A stretch of DNA of 40,738 nucleotides, taken from contig JAAYKL010000049.1 of NCBI GenBank assembly GCA_012522445.1, forward strand, positions 1 to 40,738. Direction: 5' to 3'. The first letter of the stretch is position 1. Every line of letters begins with the position of its first letter. This document shows, piece by piece, positions 11,728 through 19,876 of this stretch. Position numbers and translations under genes: made by a program. This DNA comes from Myxococcales bacterium (GTDB lineage Bacteria > Myxococcota_A > Polyangia > JAAYKL01). The notes beneath the pieces were generated by a model. It did not search any database. It was not told the origin of the DNA and saw only the letters and a list, made by a program, of their open reading frames with translations.

Positions 11728-13059
11728 TCAGCCATCGTCGCTCGGGCTGTCGCTCGGGCTGTCGTTTGCATCGCCCTGGGAAGGCATGTCTTTTTCTTCG
11801 ATTGTAATCAGCGGCAACACAAAATCAAAAACCTTGCGTTCCAGCAACATGCCCTTGAGATCCATGATGCGTTCGCCCTTGCCATACTCGGCGCGAATGC
11901 GCGGCAATGGCAGTCCCGTGCTCTCGGCGGTTTGCACAAACCACGCGTCGACATCGGCGTCGGTGACTTCGAGCTTTTCGCGCTGGGCGATGTCTTCGAT
12001 TAGGAAGTGACGATGCACGAGGCGTGCGGCATCGGTTTCGATACGCTCATTAAATGCGGCGTCATCGCGCTGCATGCCAGCGGCCTCGTCGTCCTCCGCG
12101 CCCGCGTCGCGCAGCATTTGCGACATCATCGATGCAAAGCGCTTCTTGTCCGCGTCCACCTGTTTCTGCAGCAGCGTCGGCGGCAACTCCATGGGGTTTT
12201 GTTCGCACAGCGCATCGAACACCGCCGTGCGCAACCGCTCGGACTCTCGCTCTTCCATTTGGGTGAGGTGACGTTTTTCGATGTCGGCGCGCAAGTCGGC
12301 CAGGGTTTCGTAGTCGCCCACATCCTTGGCAAACTCGTCGTCGAGCTGCGGCAACACGCGCTCTTTGTGTTCGAGGATTTCGCACGCAAAGGTGGCCTCA
12401 CCGCCTTCACCCAACGAAAACGTCGCCTTGTCTCCAACATTTTTGCCCACCAAGGCGTCGATCATGCCCTGGGGCGTGCGGTCGGGCAGCAGGGTGAAGT
12501 CCTGTTGGGGAATGGGCTCGCCCTCGGTGGTGTCGTCGACGACTTGGCGCAATTCACAGCGCACCACATCGCCTTCGGCCACGGCCCGCGGCGCTTCCAA
12601 ATCGCGAATGGCCGCCAAATCCGATTGCATGCGCCCCAGCTCGGCGTCGATCAATGCCTCGTTGACTTTGAGCCGAAATTTTTCGGCGGTCACGCCTTCG
12701 GTAACCAACGCTTCGAGGCGAGGGGCCACTTCAAAGGTCGCCGAAAACGAAAAGTCTTGGCTCTCGTCGAGGGTGCCCAAGTCAAACTGGGGCTGCGACA
12801 AGGGATACAACTCCCCCTCTTGCAGGGCCACGCCCAGTTGGCGCGGCACGATGTCATCGATTACGTCTTCATTGATGCGATCGCCGTACAGACGCTTGAT
12901 CACATGCAGTGGGGCCTTGCCCTTGCGAAATCCCGCGATGCGCGCCTGGCGTCCCACCGTTTGCAACACGCGTTTCACGCTGGCCGCGACTTCATCGCTG
13001 GGCACCTGCACATCGATTTTCACTTGAACCGGACTAATATGGGTGATGGTAAACGACAA
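11728..13059 (-). CDS. tig: Trigger factor (ribosome-associated chaperone and peptidyl-prolyl isomerase)
   Basis: Binds nascent chains at the ribosome exit tunnel. The N-terminal ribosome-binding domain carries the family signature GFRKGKAP near residue 45. The FKBP-like isomerase domain spans roughly 155-250 ([11 protein letters not shown], then [21 protein letters not shown]). The helical C-terminal chaperone arms follow. The start is a TTG at 13059 with a perfect AGGAGG 5 bp upstream. The open frame continues 36 codons further upstream with no conserved sequence, so the longer forms are rejected. 443 aa fits the family. The acidic, Ser/Asp-rich last 20 residues look disordered. First gene of tig-clpP-clpX-lon. 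Confidence 0.96.
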   Translation of the reverse strand: MSFTITHISPVQVKIDVQVPSDEVAASVKRVLQTVGRQARIAGFRKGKAPLHVIKRLYGDRINEDVIDDIVPRQLGVALQEGELYPLSQPQFDLGTLDESQDFSFSATFEVAPRLEALVTEGVTAEKFRLKVNEALIDAELGRMQSDLAAIRDLEAPRAVAEGDVVRCELRQVVDDTTEGEPIPQQDFTLLPDRTPQGMIDALVGKNVGDKATFSLGEGGEATFACEILEHKERVLPQLDDEFAKDVGDYETLADLRADIEKRHLTQMEERESERLRTAVFDALCEQNPMELPPTLLQKQVDADKKRFASMMSQMLRDAGAEDDEAAGMQRDDAAFNERIETDAARLVHRHFLIEDIAQREKLEVTDADVDAWFVQTAESTGLPLPRIRAEYGKGERIMDLKGMLLERKVFDFVLPLITIEEKDMPSQGDANDSPSDSPSDDG

Positions 13060-13092
13060 GATTTCCTCCTGGGTGCGCAAAATAGACGTCGG

Positions 13093-13121
13093 AAATAACG
13101 GTCCCTGGCGCCGATTGTCAA
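13093..13121 (-). promoter_or_regulatory. Candidate promoter of the tig-clpP-clpX-lon operon
   Basis: On the minus strand, TTGACA (13121-13116), a 17-bp spacer and TTATTT (13098-13093), giving a short leader before the TTG start at 13059. Just upstream, 13123-13150 holds an inverted repeat (CTGGGGTG / CACCCCCAG) that could be an operator or the end of the marR transcript; no U-run follows it. Confidence 0.45.
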
Positions 13122-13198
13122 GCTGGGGGTGACCGAAGATGGCACCCCAGTGGAGAATGTGTAGCAAATTGCTCGAATTCGAGCGAAATGAGGCGGCG

Positions 13199-13651
13199 TT
13201 AATCCGTCACTTTGGCGAGCAGAGACTCGAGATTTTGCACGGACAGCACAAAGCTCTCGCGCTCGGTCTCGGTCAGGCGGGTGAGCAAATTTTGGTAGCT
13301 CTCGCGAATTTTTTTGCGGCGCTGGCGCATGAGTTGACGCCCTTGTTCGGTGAGCTCCACCATCACCACGCGGCCGTCATAAGGCCCGCGCACTTTGATA
13401 ACCAGACCGGACTTGGTCAACCGCGCCACCATCTCCGAAGTCGTGCTCTGGGCTGAGCCAACAAGGCGCCCCAGGTTGCCCACCGACACCGGGCTGTGAT
13501 TGTGAATGACCGCCAATATCTTGTACTGCCCGTAGGAAATCTCTTCTTGGAACTTGCTGCCGCTCAACAACTCGAGCCGGCGAATCAGTTCCTGTGCCAT
13601 GCCTTCAATTCTTTCGACCGGATCTAAGGAGACATCTTGTAAGTGGTCCAT
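13199..13651 (-). CDS. MarR-family transcriptional regulator
   Basis: A 150-aa winged-helix regulator. The central HTH is visible (SYGQYKILAVIHNHSPVSVGNLGRLVGSA, then STTSEMVARLTKSGLVIKVR). It is followed by the family's wing with the conserved Asp-Gly-Arg (GPYDGRVVMVELTEQGRQLM). The C-terminal helices form the dimer interface. MarR proteins usually repress their own or neighbouring genes and respond to small phenolic or oxidising ligands. Here the next gene downstream is tig, 139 bp away with its own promoter, so control of the protease operon is possible but not shown. Good ATG with AAGGA upstream. The ligand cannot be predicted. Confidence 0.92.
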   Translation of the reverse strand: MDHLQDVSLDPVERIEGMAQELIRRLELLSGSKFQEEISYGQYKILAVIHNHSPVSVGNLGRLVGSAQSTTSEMVARLTKSGLVIKVRGPYDGRVVMVELTEQGRQLMRQRRKKIRESYQNLLTRLTETERESFVLSVQNLESLLAKVTD

Positions 13652-13712
13652 GTTTTTGTCCTTGTTGGGGGCCCGTTGTTTTCAGGCCCATAGAATTGCC
13701 CGTTTACTTAAA

Positions 13713-13740
13713 TTTTTAACATAGAACGAATTCACGTCAA
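13713..13740 (-). promoter_or_regulatory. Candidate promoter of the marR gene
   Basis: On the minus strand, TTGACG (13740-13735), a 16-bp spacer and TAAAAA (13718-13713) in an AT-rich stretch. The -10 is poor. An A/T palindrome (TTAAATTTTTAA type) overlaps the -10 and could be a self-operator. Confidence 0.35.
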
Positions 13741-13822
13741 ACAGAATCTACTCTATGGCGAAATATGTTCGATTTACAATCGCATTAAAAGTGACGTTTC
13801 AAAAATGACGCAACCAGCACAT

Positions 13823-14317
13823 TTACCGCTCCGAGGAATCGGTTTCCGCGAGTTCGCGCAGGCAATCGGCAAGGAAGCGCCGGGTTTGGGGATCGCGCAA
13901 ACCGGGCGCTAGCTCAAACAGGGGAACCAAAACAAACTCCCGCTGGAGAAGCTGCGCATGGGGAATCTGCAGACGGGGCGACCAAAACACCAGGTCGTCA
14001 AACAGCAAAATGTCGAGGTCGATGGCGCGGGGCCCCCACCGCAGTGCATCCCCACTTCGCCCCAGGCGGCGCTCGATATCCTTCAGCGCATCCAATAGGG
14101 GTTCTGGCGACAAATCGGTGTACACCTCGGCGACGGCGTTTAGAAAATGCGGTTGCTGGGTCAGGCCCCACGGCGCTGTCTCGCGCACCGAAGACAGGCG
14201 CGACAGATGCATGCGGGGGTGCTGTCGCATGGCGTCACAGGCGCGGTGCAGTTGTGCCTCGCGATCCCCCAAATTGCTTCCCAAGCCAACAAAAGTGCGG
14301 TGCGGAAAATGACTCAG
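13823..14317 (-). CDS. folK: 2-amino-4-hydroxy-6-hydroxymethyldihydropteridine pyrophosphokinase (folate synthesis)
   Basis: Transfers pyrophosphate from ATP to hydroxymethyl-dihydropterin, the step before dihydropteroate synthase. The conserved N-terminus (FVGLGSNLGDRE), the pterin-binding region (ETAPWGLTQQPHFLNAV) and the HPPK signature (RWGPRAIDLDILLFDD) are all present. The start is unusual. No ATG, GTG or TTG lies next to the conserved N-terminus. A CTG at 14317 overlaps the upstream stop as CTGA and gives 164 aa, close to the family norm of about 160. In-frame alternatives are GTG 14374, TTG 14404 and TTG 14497, all deep inside the upstream gene. The CTG is favoured by position and by the translational-coupling-like overlap. 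Function is certain, start is not. Confidence 0.9.
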   Translation of the reverse strand: MSHFPHRTFVGLGSNLGDREAQLHRACDAMRQHPRMHLSRLSSVRETAPWGLTQQPHFLNAVAEVYTDLSPEPLLDALKDIERRLGRSGDALRWGPRAIDLDILLFDDLVFWSPRLQIPHAQLLQREFVLVPLFELAPGLRDPQTRRFLADCLRELAETDSSER

Positions 14318-15282
14318 AACAGCACCATGGCACCGAGACGAGCGCCGGCACTGAGGTACAGACCGGTTTTCCACGGGTCGAACATCTCGCGGTTTCGAAT
14401 CCAACTGGGGCCGACATCCACGAGGCCCTCCAGGATGAGCGACCAGGATTTGGGCAACCGAACCCCGAGACCCAAGGCGCCTTGAAAGTCGATCCAAGTG
14501 GCGCGCGAGGAAACCCCGTCCCGGTTGATGAACGTGGGAATGGCGATGACCCGAGCGGGGAGAAAGAGACGCGGCGACTTCACGTCGAAGTGAAACGCCA
14601 CGCCGGCGCCGAATCCCACGTGGGTGGTGGCGTCGCGCAACACAAAGGGCGTCCCGCCTTTGATGTACTTACCGACGGACAGCCCCATCACCAGGGCCAC
14701 CCAGGGCTTGAAAAAAATGTGCGGCCACAAATCGATGCCGAAGTAAGCGTGGCGCGACGAAGCGGCGTTTTTCAACTGCGGGCTCAAAATGGTGAAACCC
14801 GGCCCCAGGTTGAACAGCAGGCCGAAACGCAGCGGTAACGATTCGCCATCCGCGTCAGCAGCGGATGTTGTGCGATCCGAAGAGGTGCCCTTGGCTTTGT
14901 CGGCGGACGATGTCTGGACGTCGAGTTCCGCCACGCGCCTCTCCACATCGGGGCGATCGGTGGCCTGTGGGTTTTTTTCGAGGTAGCGCCGATAATACGA
15001 AACGGCGCGCTCGGTCTGCCCGTCGGCCTCGTAGCAGCGACCGATGTTGTAGAGCAGCCCCTCTTCACCGGTGATCTCATACGATTTGATAAAGGAATTC
15101 GCGGCGTCGATGTACTGACCGGCCTCGTAAAACACCAAGCCCTGTTGAAAGAAATCTCGGGCGGACGCCTCTTGCTTGGCGCTTCTCGTCTCTTGGGCGG
15201 CAATGCCATTTGAGAACAAAGTGCCAGCCAGCATCCAGAACCCCAAAACACCGATTCGCCACCATTGATGTTGTTGTCGCAT
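14314..15282 (-). CDS. TPR-repeat protein with a C-terminal outer-membrane-like domain
   Basis: A 322-aa exported protein. A signal peptide (RIGVLGFWMLAGTLFSNGIAAQ) precedes two to three TPR-like helical pairs, residues ~45-125. Recognisable TPR elements are GLVFYEAGQYIDAANSFIKS, LLYNIGRCYEADGQTERAVS and YYRRYLEKNP. A Ser/Ala-rich linker with acidic residues follows. The last ~170 residues look like short beta strands of a small barrel (LPLRFGLLFNLGPGFTIL, HVGFGAGVAFHFDV), ending in the aromatic terminus MVLF. The ATG at 15282 has GAGGGAG directly upstream; an in-frame start at 15348 is rejected. This TPR-plus-barrel layout is common among deltaproteobacterial predicted proteins of unknown role. 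It lies 72 bp after the lipoprotein gene and overlaps folK. Confidence 0.8.
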   Translation of the reverse strand: MRQQHQWWRIGVLGFWMLAGTLFSNGIAAQETRSAKQEASARDFFQQGLVFYEAGQYIDAANSFIKSYEITGEEGLLYNIGRCYEADGQTERAVSYYRRYLEKNPQATDRPDVERRVAELDVQTSSADKAKGTSSDRTTSAADADGESLPLRFGLLFNLGPGFTILSPQLKNAASSRHAYFGIDLWPHIFFKPWVALVMGLSVGKYIKGGTPFVLRDATTHVGFGAGVAFHFDVKSPRLFLPARVIAIPTFINRDGVSSRATWIDFQGALGLGVRLPKSWSLILEGLVDVGPSWIRNREMFDPWKTGLYLSAGARLGAMVLF

Positions 15283-15354
15283 GCGCTCCCTCGACTGGGC
15301 CGTGCAGCGGTCCCCACAGTGCCGCATGGGTCGTGCCCCGAAATCCAAATCAGT

Positions 15355-16779
15355 TTACTTCGTTTGCGGCGTTGTGGCGAATTGAATGCGGCCAAATTTT
15401 TCCAGTGTGTGAAAGTCCCCGCGCATGGGCGGCGACCAGGCCCCAAAGGAGGCGTGTGATGCCCCGCGATCCACGCGAAAGAAGTTGGCCGTGCAGGACG
15501 GGGGGACAGCGGCATCTTTGTCCGCAGATTCGCCCGCGGGTTTGTTCGCAGATTCGCCCGCGGGTTTGTCCGCAGATTCGCCCGCGGGTTTGTTCGCAGA
15601 TTCACCCGCAGATTCGCCCGCGGGTTTGTCCGTAGATTCGCTGGGAGGCGCACAATCAAAGAGCTGCCGCGGGATGGCCAGTTCGGCTGTCCAATACGCC
15701 GCGCCGCCATTGGCGGATGTGTGAATGATCGCGCGCCCCGCGGTTGTGTTGCGAAACGACTCGTCGCGAACGCGCCAAGCGGAGTGGGCATAGCCGGTCA
15801 GCCGTCCCGACGGTTCGATGGTGAATTCATAGTACTGCCCAGAGGCGGCATCAGGGCGCAGCAGGACGACAAAGGCATCGCCCGGCACAGTGCCCGGAGC
15901 GGCGGAAACGGCTGGTGCGCCGCCCGGCGTGTCGTCGAATCCCTTCATGGCCACATAAAAAAAGCGCGCGTCATAACCGAGCCACAGCGATGTCTCCATC
16001 GCCGCCGAACGTCCGCTAAGGGCATCGCCAAACGGCGCAACGGGCGCCACATCCGCCCAGGCAGGATCGCCGTCCACTCGGCCATCCAACACCGGAGGTC
16101 GCGACAACCGGAACACTTGGACCTCGGGCAACGGCGGCCCCTGGGGCAGGCTACCGCGCATGCGCACCGGCAGCTTCGGTCCGCGAACGCGGTTCTCCTC
16201 ATCGACCGATTTTCCGGTGGCCGACATGCGTTCGGGCCCGCGCCACAACCCCGTGCGCACCTCGAGCACCGGGCTGGCCCATGTCGACGGCACAGTGATC
16301 ACTTCGCTGTCCACCACCACGCGGTTCACCGGCCATGTATGGGGCGCCCAGCGGCTGCGCAGCGCTCCGCGGTTGTTTTGGCTGGTCACTAGGTTTCCCT
16401 GGGCGTCGATGAAGTGCGAAAAAAACGACCACTCCTCTTTAATGGCCTGGCGTAGGCGCCAATACCACGTGATGGTCGCCTGCTCGCCGGGAAAGAGCTC
16501 CATCTGCTCGTTCACCGAATAGCCCAAGAGCACGGCGCCTTGCGACAACTCTGCGTTCAGCGCCACCATTCCCTCCGGGGGCTCAGACAGCAAAAAAGAT
16601 GCGGGCAGGGGTGTCTTGTCCGTGGGCATCGGCGGAGGCTTCGCGGCTGTAACGGCTTTGGCGGACTGCGCACCCGCAGAGCTTGACGTCGCTGGCCTTT
16701 CGCTACACGCCAGCAATCCCGCGCAGCACAGACAGGCCCCCAGCAACGCTCTTTTCACATACCCCCGCGCGCCCCTCAT
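15355..16779 (-). CDS. Lipoprotein with a CBM9/DOMON-like domain and a tandem octapeptide repeat
   Basis: A 474-aa secreted lipoprotein: basic start, hydrophobic core and lipobox LLACS (Cys25). Residues ~55-205 form a beta-rich region of unknown type. Residues ~215-385 resemble the carbohydrate-binding family 9-like fold found in many secreted bacterial proteins: LSRPPVLDGRVDGDPAWADV, then LWLGYDARFFYVAMKGFD, then AYWTAELAIPRQLF. That fold assignment is by pattern only. An insert of alternating ADKPAGES/ANKPAGES octapeptides (about residues 385-425) interrupts the C-terminal part and is encoded by a 24-bp tandem repeat. The ATG overlaps the ffh stop as ATGA, implying translational coupling. 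A GTG at 16758 is a possible shorter start. Confidence 0.82.
   Translation of the reverse strand: MRGARGYVKRALLGACLCCAGLLACSERPATSSSAGAQSAKAVTAAKPPPMPTDKTPLPASFLLSEPPEGMVALNAELSQGAVLLGYSVNEQMELFPGEQATITWYWRLRQAIKEEWSFFSHFIDAQGNLVTSQNNRGALRSRWAPHTWPVNRVVVDSEVITVPSTWASPVLEVRTGLWRGPERMSATGKSVDEENRVRGPKLPVRMRGSLPQGPPLPEVQVFRLSRPPVLDGRVDGDPAWADVAPVAPFGDALSGRSAAMETSLWLGYDARFFYVAMKGFDDTPGGAPAVSAAPGTVPGDAFVVLLRPDAASGQYYEFTIEPSGRLTGYAHSAWRVRDESFRNTTAGRAIIHTSANGGAAYWTAELAIPRQLFDCAPPSESTDKPAGESAGESANKPAGESADKPAGESANKPAGESADKDAAVPPSCTANFFRVDRGASHASFGAWSPPMRGDFHTLEKFGRIQFATTPQTK
15517..15646. repeat. 24-bp in-frame tandem repeat inside the lipoprotein gene
   Basis: Three exact-length 24-bp copies (15517-15540, 15541-15564, 15565-15588), each starting TTTGT(C/T)CGCAGATTCG. 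A fourth copy enlarged by 12 bp runs 15589-15624, and a degraded fifth begins at 15625. TTTGTC and TTTGTT versions alternate, giving a 48-bp higher-order period (Asp-Lys versus Asn-Lys in the protein). Every length is a multiple of 3, so the frame is kept. Likely a slippage-prone linker that varies between strains. Confidence 0.92.
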
Positions 16780-18398
16780 CGGCGGTTCTTCTTTCTGGAA
16801 GCCTTGGCCTGCTTGCGCTTGTTCTTCGCCTTGCCTTTGTCTTTGGCCGATTGCAATTTGCGCGCACCGGGACTTCCCGCCACTGCGGCCTGCAGCATCT
16901 CGGCCGTGAGGTCTCCCCCCATCCCCGGCAGCCCTGGCATTCCCGGCATCCCCGGCATTCCCGGCATCCCCGGCATCCCCGGCATTCCACCGTCCCCCAT
17001 CATGCCCTTCATCTGCCGCGCCATGGCGAGTTGTTTCATACCGGGAATCTTCGACAGCAACCCCGCTTGGCGCCCGATGTTCTCCATCATGCCCTTCATC
17101 GCTTCAAAGCGCTCGAGCAGTCCCTCCACCTCTTTGGCCTCGCGTCCACTGCCGCGGGCCACTCGCTCCACCCGGCTGGGCTGCTTTTTAAACAGCGAGG
17201 TGTCGATGCGTTCCTTGGGCGTCATGGAATGGATCATCGATTCGATTTTGACAATTTCTCGATCATCGACGTTTTTCAGCTCGTCGGGCATGCCGTCGGC
17301 GAAGAAGGGCAGCTTCTCAATGAGATCGGAGAGAGAGCCCATCTTTTTAATCGCCTGCATTTGCTCGAGAAAATCCACCAACGTGAATTTGCCACGCAGC
17401 ATGCGCTGGGCGTCTTTCTCGGCCTTTTCGGCGTCGACGACCTCTTCGAAGTCCTTGACCAGCCCCACCACGTCACCCATGCCCAGGATGCGCGATGCCA
17501 TGCCCTCGGGGCGAAATTCCTCCAGCTTGTCGAGGGCCTCGCCGGTACCGATGAACTTGATGGGCGCACCGGTGGCCTCTTTAATCGAGATCGCCGCGCC
17601 GCCCCGGGCATCGCCGTCGAGCTTGGTCAGCACCACGCCGGTCAGGTTGAGGCGCTGGTGAAACTCGCCCGCGGTGATCACGGCGTCCTGGCCGATCATG
17701 GCGTCCGCCACCAGCAGGATATTTTTGGGCTTCACGGTCTTCTTGATGTCGAACAGCTCTTGCATCAACGCGTCGTCCACGGTTTGGCGACCCGCCGTGT
17801 CGAAGAGCACGTAATTGCAGCGCAGCGAGCGGGCCTTGCGCATGGCGTCTTCGCAGATCTGCACCGGGTTTTTCGATTCGAAGTCGACGTGTATGGGCAG
17901 CTCCAGCCGAGAGGCCAGCACCTGCAACTGCTCAATGGCAGCGGGGCGGTAGACGTCGGCGGCGCAGAGCAGCGGTTTTTCGCCTTGCCGCGCCAACCAG
18001 CGTGCCAGCTTGGCCGTGGTGGTGGTCTTGCCCACGCCGTTGAGGCCCACCATCATGATGCCCGTAGGCACATTGCCCGCCGCGCGCTCCAGTCCCGTAT
18101 TGACCGGCCCCATCATGGCGCTGAGCTCGTCTTCGCAAATCTTGACGAAGGCGTCTGCCGCGGAGATGCGCATCTTTTTGCGATCCTTGCCCACGGCCTG
18201 GGTTTGGACAATCTCGCCCAAGGACTTTTCTCTCACGCGATCCAAAAAGGCGCGCGTCAGCTTTAGGTCGACATCGGCTTCGAGCAGAGAGAGCCGGATA
18301 TCGCGCAGGGAAGCGTCGATGAGTTGTTCGTCGATCTCGGCCAGACCGGCCATTCGTTGGCGGGCTTTGCGAAAGCCCTTTTGCAGTGTTTCGAACAT
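16776..18398 (-). CDS. ffh: Signal recognition particle protein Ffh (SRP54)
   Basis: GTPase that binds signal sequences of inner-membrane proteins on the ribosome and, with SRP RNA and FtsY, targets them to the Sec translocon. The N domain occupies ~1-95. The G domain has G1 GLNGVGKTTTTA (118-129), DTAGRQ and TKLDGDARGG. The M domain is Met-rich (RFEAMKGMMENIGRQAGLL, KQLAMARQMKGMMGDGG). At 540 aa it is ~80 residues longer than typical because of a (GMP)n tract and a strongly basic Lys/Arg tail. The ATG at 18398 matches the usual MFETLQKGF start; an open frame upstream to 18455 is ignored. Unusually, the genes that follow are a lipoprotein, an outer-membrane protein and folK rather than rpsP/trmD. 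Confidence 0.97.
   Translation of the reverse strand: MFETLQKGFRKARQRMAGLAEIDEQLIDASLRDIRLSLLEADVDLKLTRAFLDRVREKSLGEIVQTQAVGKDRKKMRISAADAFVKICEDELSAMMGPVNTGLERAAGNVPTGIMMVGLNGVGKTTTTAKLARWLARQGEKPLLCAADVYRPAAIEQLQVLASRLELPIHVDFESKNPVQICEDAMRKARSLRCNYVLFDTAGRQTVDDALMQELFDIKKTVKPKNILLVADAMIGQDAVITAGEFHQRLNLTGVVLTKLDGDARGGAAISIKEATGAPIKFIGTGEALDKLEEFRPEGMASRILGMGDVVGLVKDFEEVVDAEKAEKDAQRMLRGKFTLVDFLEQMQAIKKMGSLSDLIEKLPFFADGMPDELKNVDDREIVKIESMIHSMTPKERIDTSLFKKQPSRVERVARGSGREAKEVEGLLERFEAMKGMMENIGRQAGLLSKIPGMKQLAMARQMKGMMGDGGMPGMPGMPGMPGMPGMPGLPGMGGDLTAEMLQAAVAGSPGARKLQSAKDKGKAKNKRKQAKASRKKNRR
16925..16986. repeat. 9-bp repeat tract coding for Gly-Met-Pro in ffh
   Basis: Alternating GGCATTCCC and GGCATCCCC units, about seven in a row on the plus strand, encode the tract around GMPGMPGMPGMPGMPG near the Ffh C-terminus. 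Met-Pro-Gly runs also occur at the ends of other bacterial Ffh proteins, so the tract extends a known feature of the M domain. The near-identical units suggest recent slippage. Confidence 0.9.
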
Positions 18399-18481
18399 GC
18401 CGCAGGTACTCCGGATGACCAGGCGCTTTGACGGGAAGCGCGCATGGCATACCACAAATCACCACGCCCGCGCGATACCCA

Positions 18482-18545
18482 TTGCAGACAATCCATCTCC
18501 GGGAGAAAAACCGCAGCGCCGCTAAGACATTCTGGGGGTAGTGCC
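18482..18545. repeat. 64-bp direct repeat, left copy (between ffh and rhuM)
   Basis: Begins TTGCAGACAATCCATCTCCG and ends GGGGGTAGTGCC. It matches 19783-19846 at all but one position (AAGAC here, AGGAC there). It ends 50 bp before the rhuM stop codon and starts 84 bp upstream of the ffh ATG, so it may overlap the ffh promoter. With the other copy it brackets the rhuM gene exactly. Confidence 0.95.
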
Positions 18546-19782
18546 TTCCGTATAAATGCGCAAAGTGGCTTTTACCGTTGGCGTAGGAACATGGGTTATT
18601 CAGCAGCTTCTTCTTTTCGGGGCAACTTCAATTTTTGAATGTCTTCTTCCAACTCCTTGAGGCTGTCTTCACGTTGGATATGCCGCTGGGATTTTTGAAA
18701 TTTATCATATTCAAAGTTGGCTTTTTCCTGAGCCATCTGATGGCTAATCTTTCCTGCATGAGTCAGTAACTCCCGACCATTGAGCTGAATGATGACATCC
18801 AATCGCTGAATCCAATCCGCCATATGCATGGGAATCCTCTGCTGGGCCATGGTTTCGGCAAAAGCCAAATACTGTTCCACCAGTAGGCCGAGCAATGTCA
18901 TTTCGTTTTCATCAAGATAGTTCTTGGCGATGCTCACATCACTTTTGCGCACTGCCTGATCGGCTTTCTTGTCAAACGACTGCATGCCCATCAATGGCAA
19001 CGCTGCATCCGATCGGCGATACACCAGTTCTGCCGCCGTTTGCCGACTGATGGCCCAAAGAAGCTTGTTCTGAACCACTTTGAAAAACGCAATGGTCTTC
19101 TCGTCCCTAGGGTCGTAGTCGATGCTGGTGGTGTAGATGTCTTTGATCTTTTGATAGAAGAAACGCTCGGAAAGACGAATTTCGCGAAGGCGTTCCTGCA
19201 ACTCCGAAAAATAGGTCATGGCGTTGCCGGCTTTGAAGCGTTCGTCGTTTAGAGCAAAACCTTTAACAATGTATTCCTTTAAACGTTGGGTAGCCCAGAT
19301 ACGGAACTGGGTCCCCTGGTGAGACCTGACCCGGTAACCGACGGAAATGATCATATCCAAATTGTAAAACTGAACGTCTCTGGATTGTTTTTTATCAGGC
19401 ATGGCGCCATGTCGAGTGGTTGTCCGGAATTTCCGAACAACCACTCGTTCGTTCAATTCTCCTTCGTCGAAAACATTTTTGATGTGTTCGCTGATGGTTG
19501 ACTTGGCTTTGCCAAACAATTTCACCATATGCTCTTGGGTCAACCAAACCGTCTCGTCTTCCAGTCGGACATCAATTTTAATTTGCCCGTCAACAGCCCG
19601 GTAAATCAAAATTTCTGAATTGCTCATACCCTTCACGCCTCCACGCCACCTTCGTTCACAAGGTCTCGATTTTCCGTAAGAAAGGTCCCGGCGACAAATC
19701 CACCCGATTCTCTTATTACCCCATACCCGTTGTGGACCCACCTTGCAGATTTTTTTTGTTGTCACGCATAAGGAGTGACGTT
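18546..19782 (-). mobile_element. Candidate single-gene cassette between 64-bp direct repeats
   Basis: A 1,237-bp segment carrying only rhuM, flanked by two 64-bp copies in the same orientation. Removing it together with one repeat would restore a simple ffh / lipoprotein intergenic region with a single repeat. The segment is more AT-rich than the genes on either side. No transposase, integrase or terminal inverted repeat was found, so the mechanism is unknown; homologous or site-specific recombination at the repeat is the simplest inference. A perfect GTCAC/GTGAC inverted repeat with a 9-bp spacer lies at 19761-19779, just inside the right copy. Confidence 0.45.
18596..19627 (-). CDS. RhuM family protein (virulence/phage-associated family)
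   Basis: A 343-aa protein of the RhuM family, first named from a Salmonella pathogenicity island; its biochemical function is not established. Visible family landmarks are the N-terminal VWLTQEHMVKLFGKAKSTIS (a winged-helix-like DNA-binding segment), HIKNVFDEGEL, the YNLDMIISVGYRVRSHQGTQFRIWAT block, and a C-terminal half with a long helical, charged tail. The ATG at 19627 has AAGGGT upstream. The frame is open to 19792, but the extra residues are unlike the family. The sequence is AT-richer than its neighbours and is bracketed by 64-bp direct repeats, both signs of horizontal acquisition. RhuM genes are often found near restriction and mobile loci; nothing similar adjoins it here. Confidence 0.9.
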   Translation of the reverse strand: MSNSEILIYRAVDGQIKIDVRLEDETVWLTQEHMVKLFGKAKSTISEHIKNVFDEGELNERVVVRKFRTTTRHGAMPDKKQSRDVQFYNLDMIISVGYRVRSHQGTQFRIWATQRLKEYIVKGFALNDERFKAGNAMTYFSELQERLREIRLSERFFYQKIKDIYTTSIDYDPRDEKTIAFFKVVQNKLLWAISRQTAAELVYRRSDAALPLMGMQSFDKKADQAVRKSDVSIAKNYLDENEMTLLGLLVEQYLAFAETMAQQRIPMHMADWIQRLDVIIQLNGRELLTHAGKISHQMAQEKANFEYDKFQKSQRHIQREDSLKELEEDIQKLKLPRKEEAAE

Positions 19783-19846
19783 TTGCAGACAATCCATCTC
19801 CGGGAGAAAAACCGCAGCGCCGCTAGGACATTCTGGGGGTAGTGCC
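19783..19846. repeat. 64-bp direct repeat, right copy (upstream of the SUMF1 lipoprotein gene)
   Basis: Second copy of the 18482-18545 repeat, same orientation, one base different. It ends 30 bp before the ATG at 19877. Read on the minus strand, both copies keep one frame open through the repeat (…PPECPSGAAVFLPEMDCLQ), which raises the chance that the repeat is a gene fragment or a dispersed family member. Confidence 0.95.
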
Positions 19847-19876
19847 AACGCCAAAACGCCTCTATGATTCGCAACC

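Noticed and set aside
12007..13098. 363-aa plus-strand frame opposite tig
   Set aside because: Antisense shadow with His/Arg/Leu-rich composition and no family match; tig is certain.
15517..15646. Regular repeats that could look like a CRISPR array
   Set aside because: 24-bp head-to-tail repeats without spacers, in frame within a coding sequence, and no cas genes.
16683..18266. 527-aa plus-strand frame opposite ffh and the lipoprotein gene start
   Set aside because: Antisense shadow; His/Arg/Leu-rich and without a recognisable family.
18546..19782. Insertion sequence around rhuM
   Set aside because: No transposase and no terminal inverted repeats; 64-bp flanking repeats are too long for a target-site duplication.
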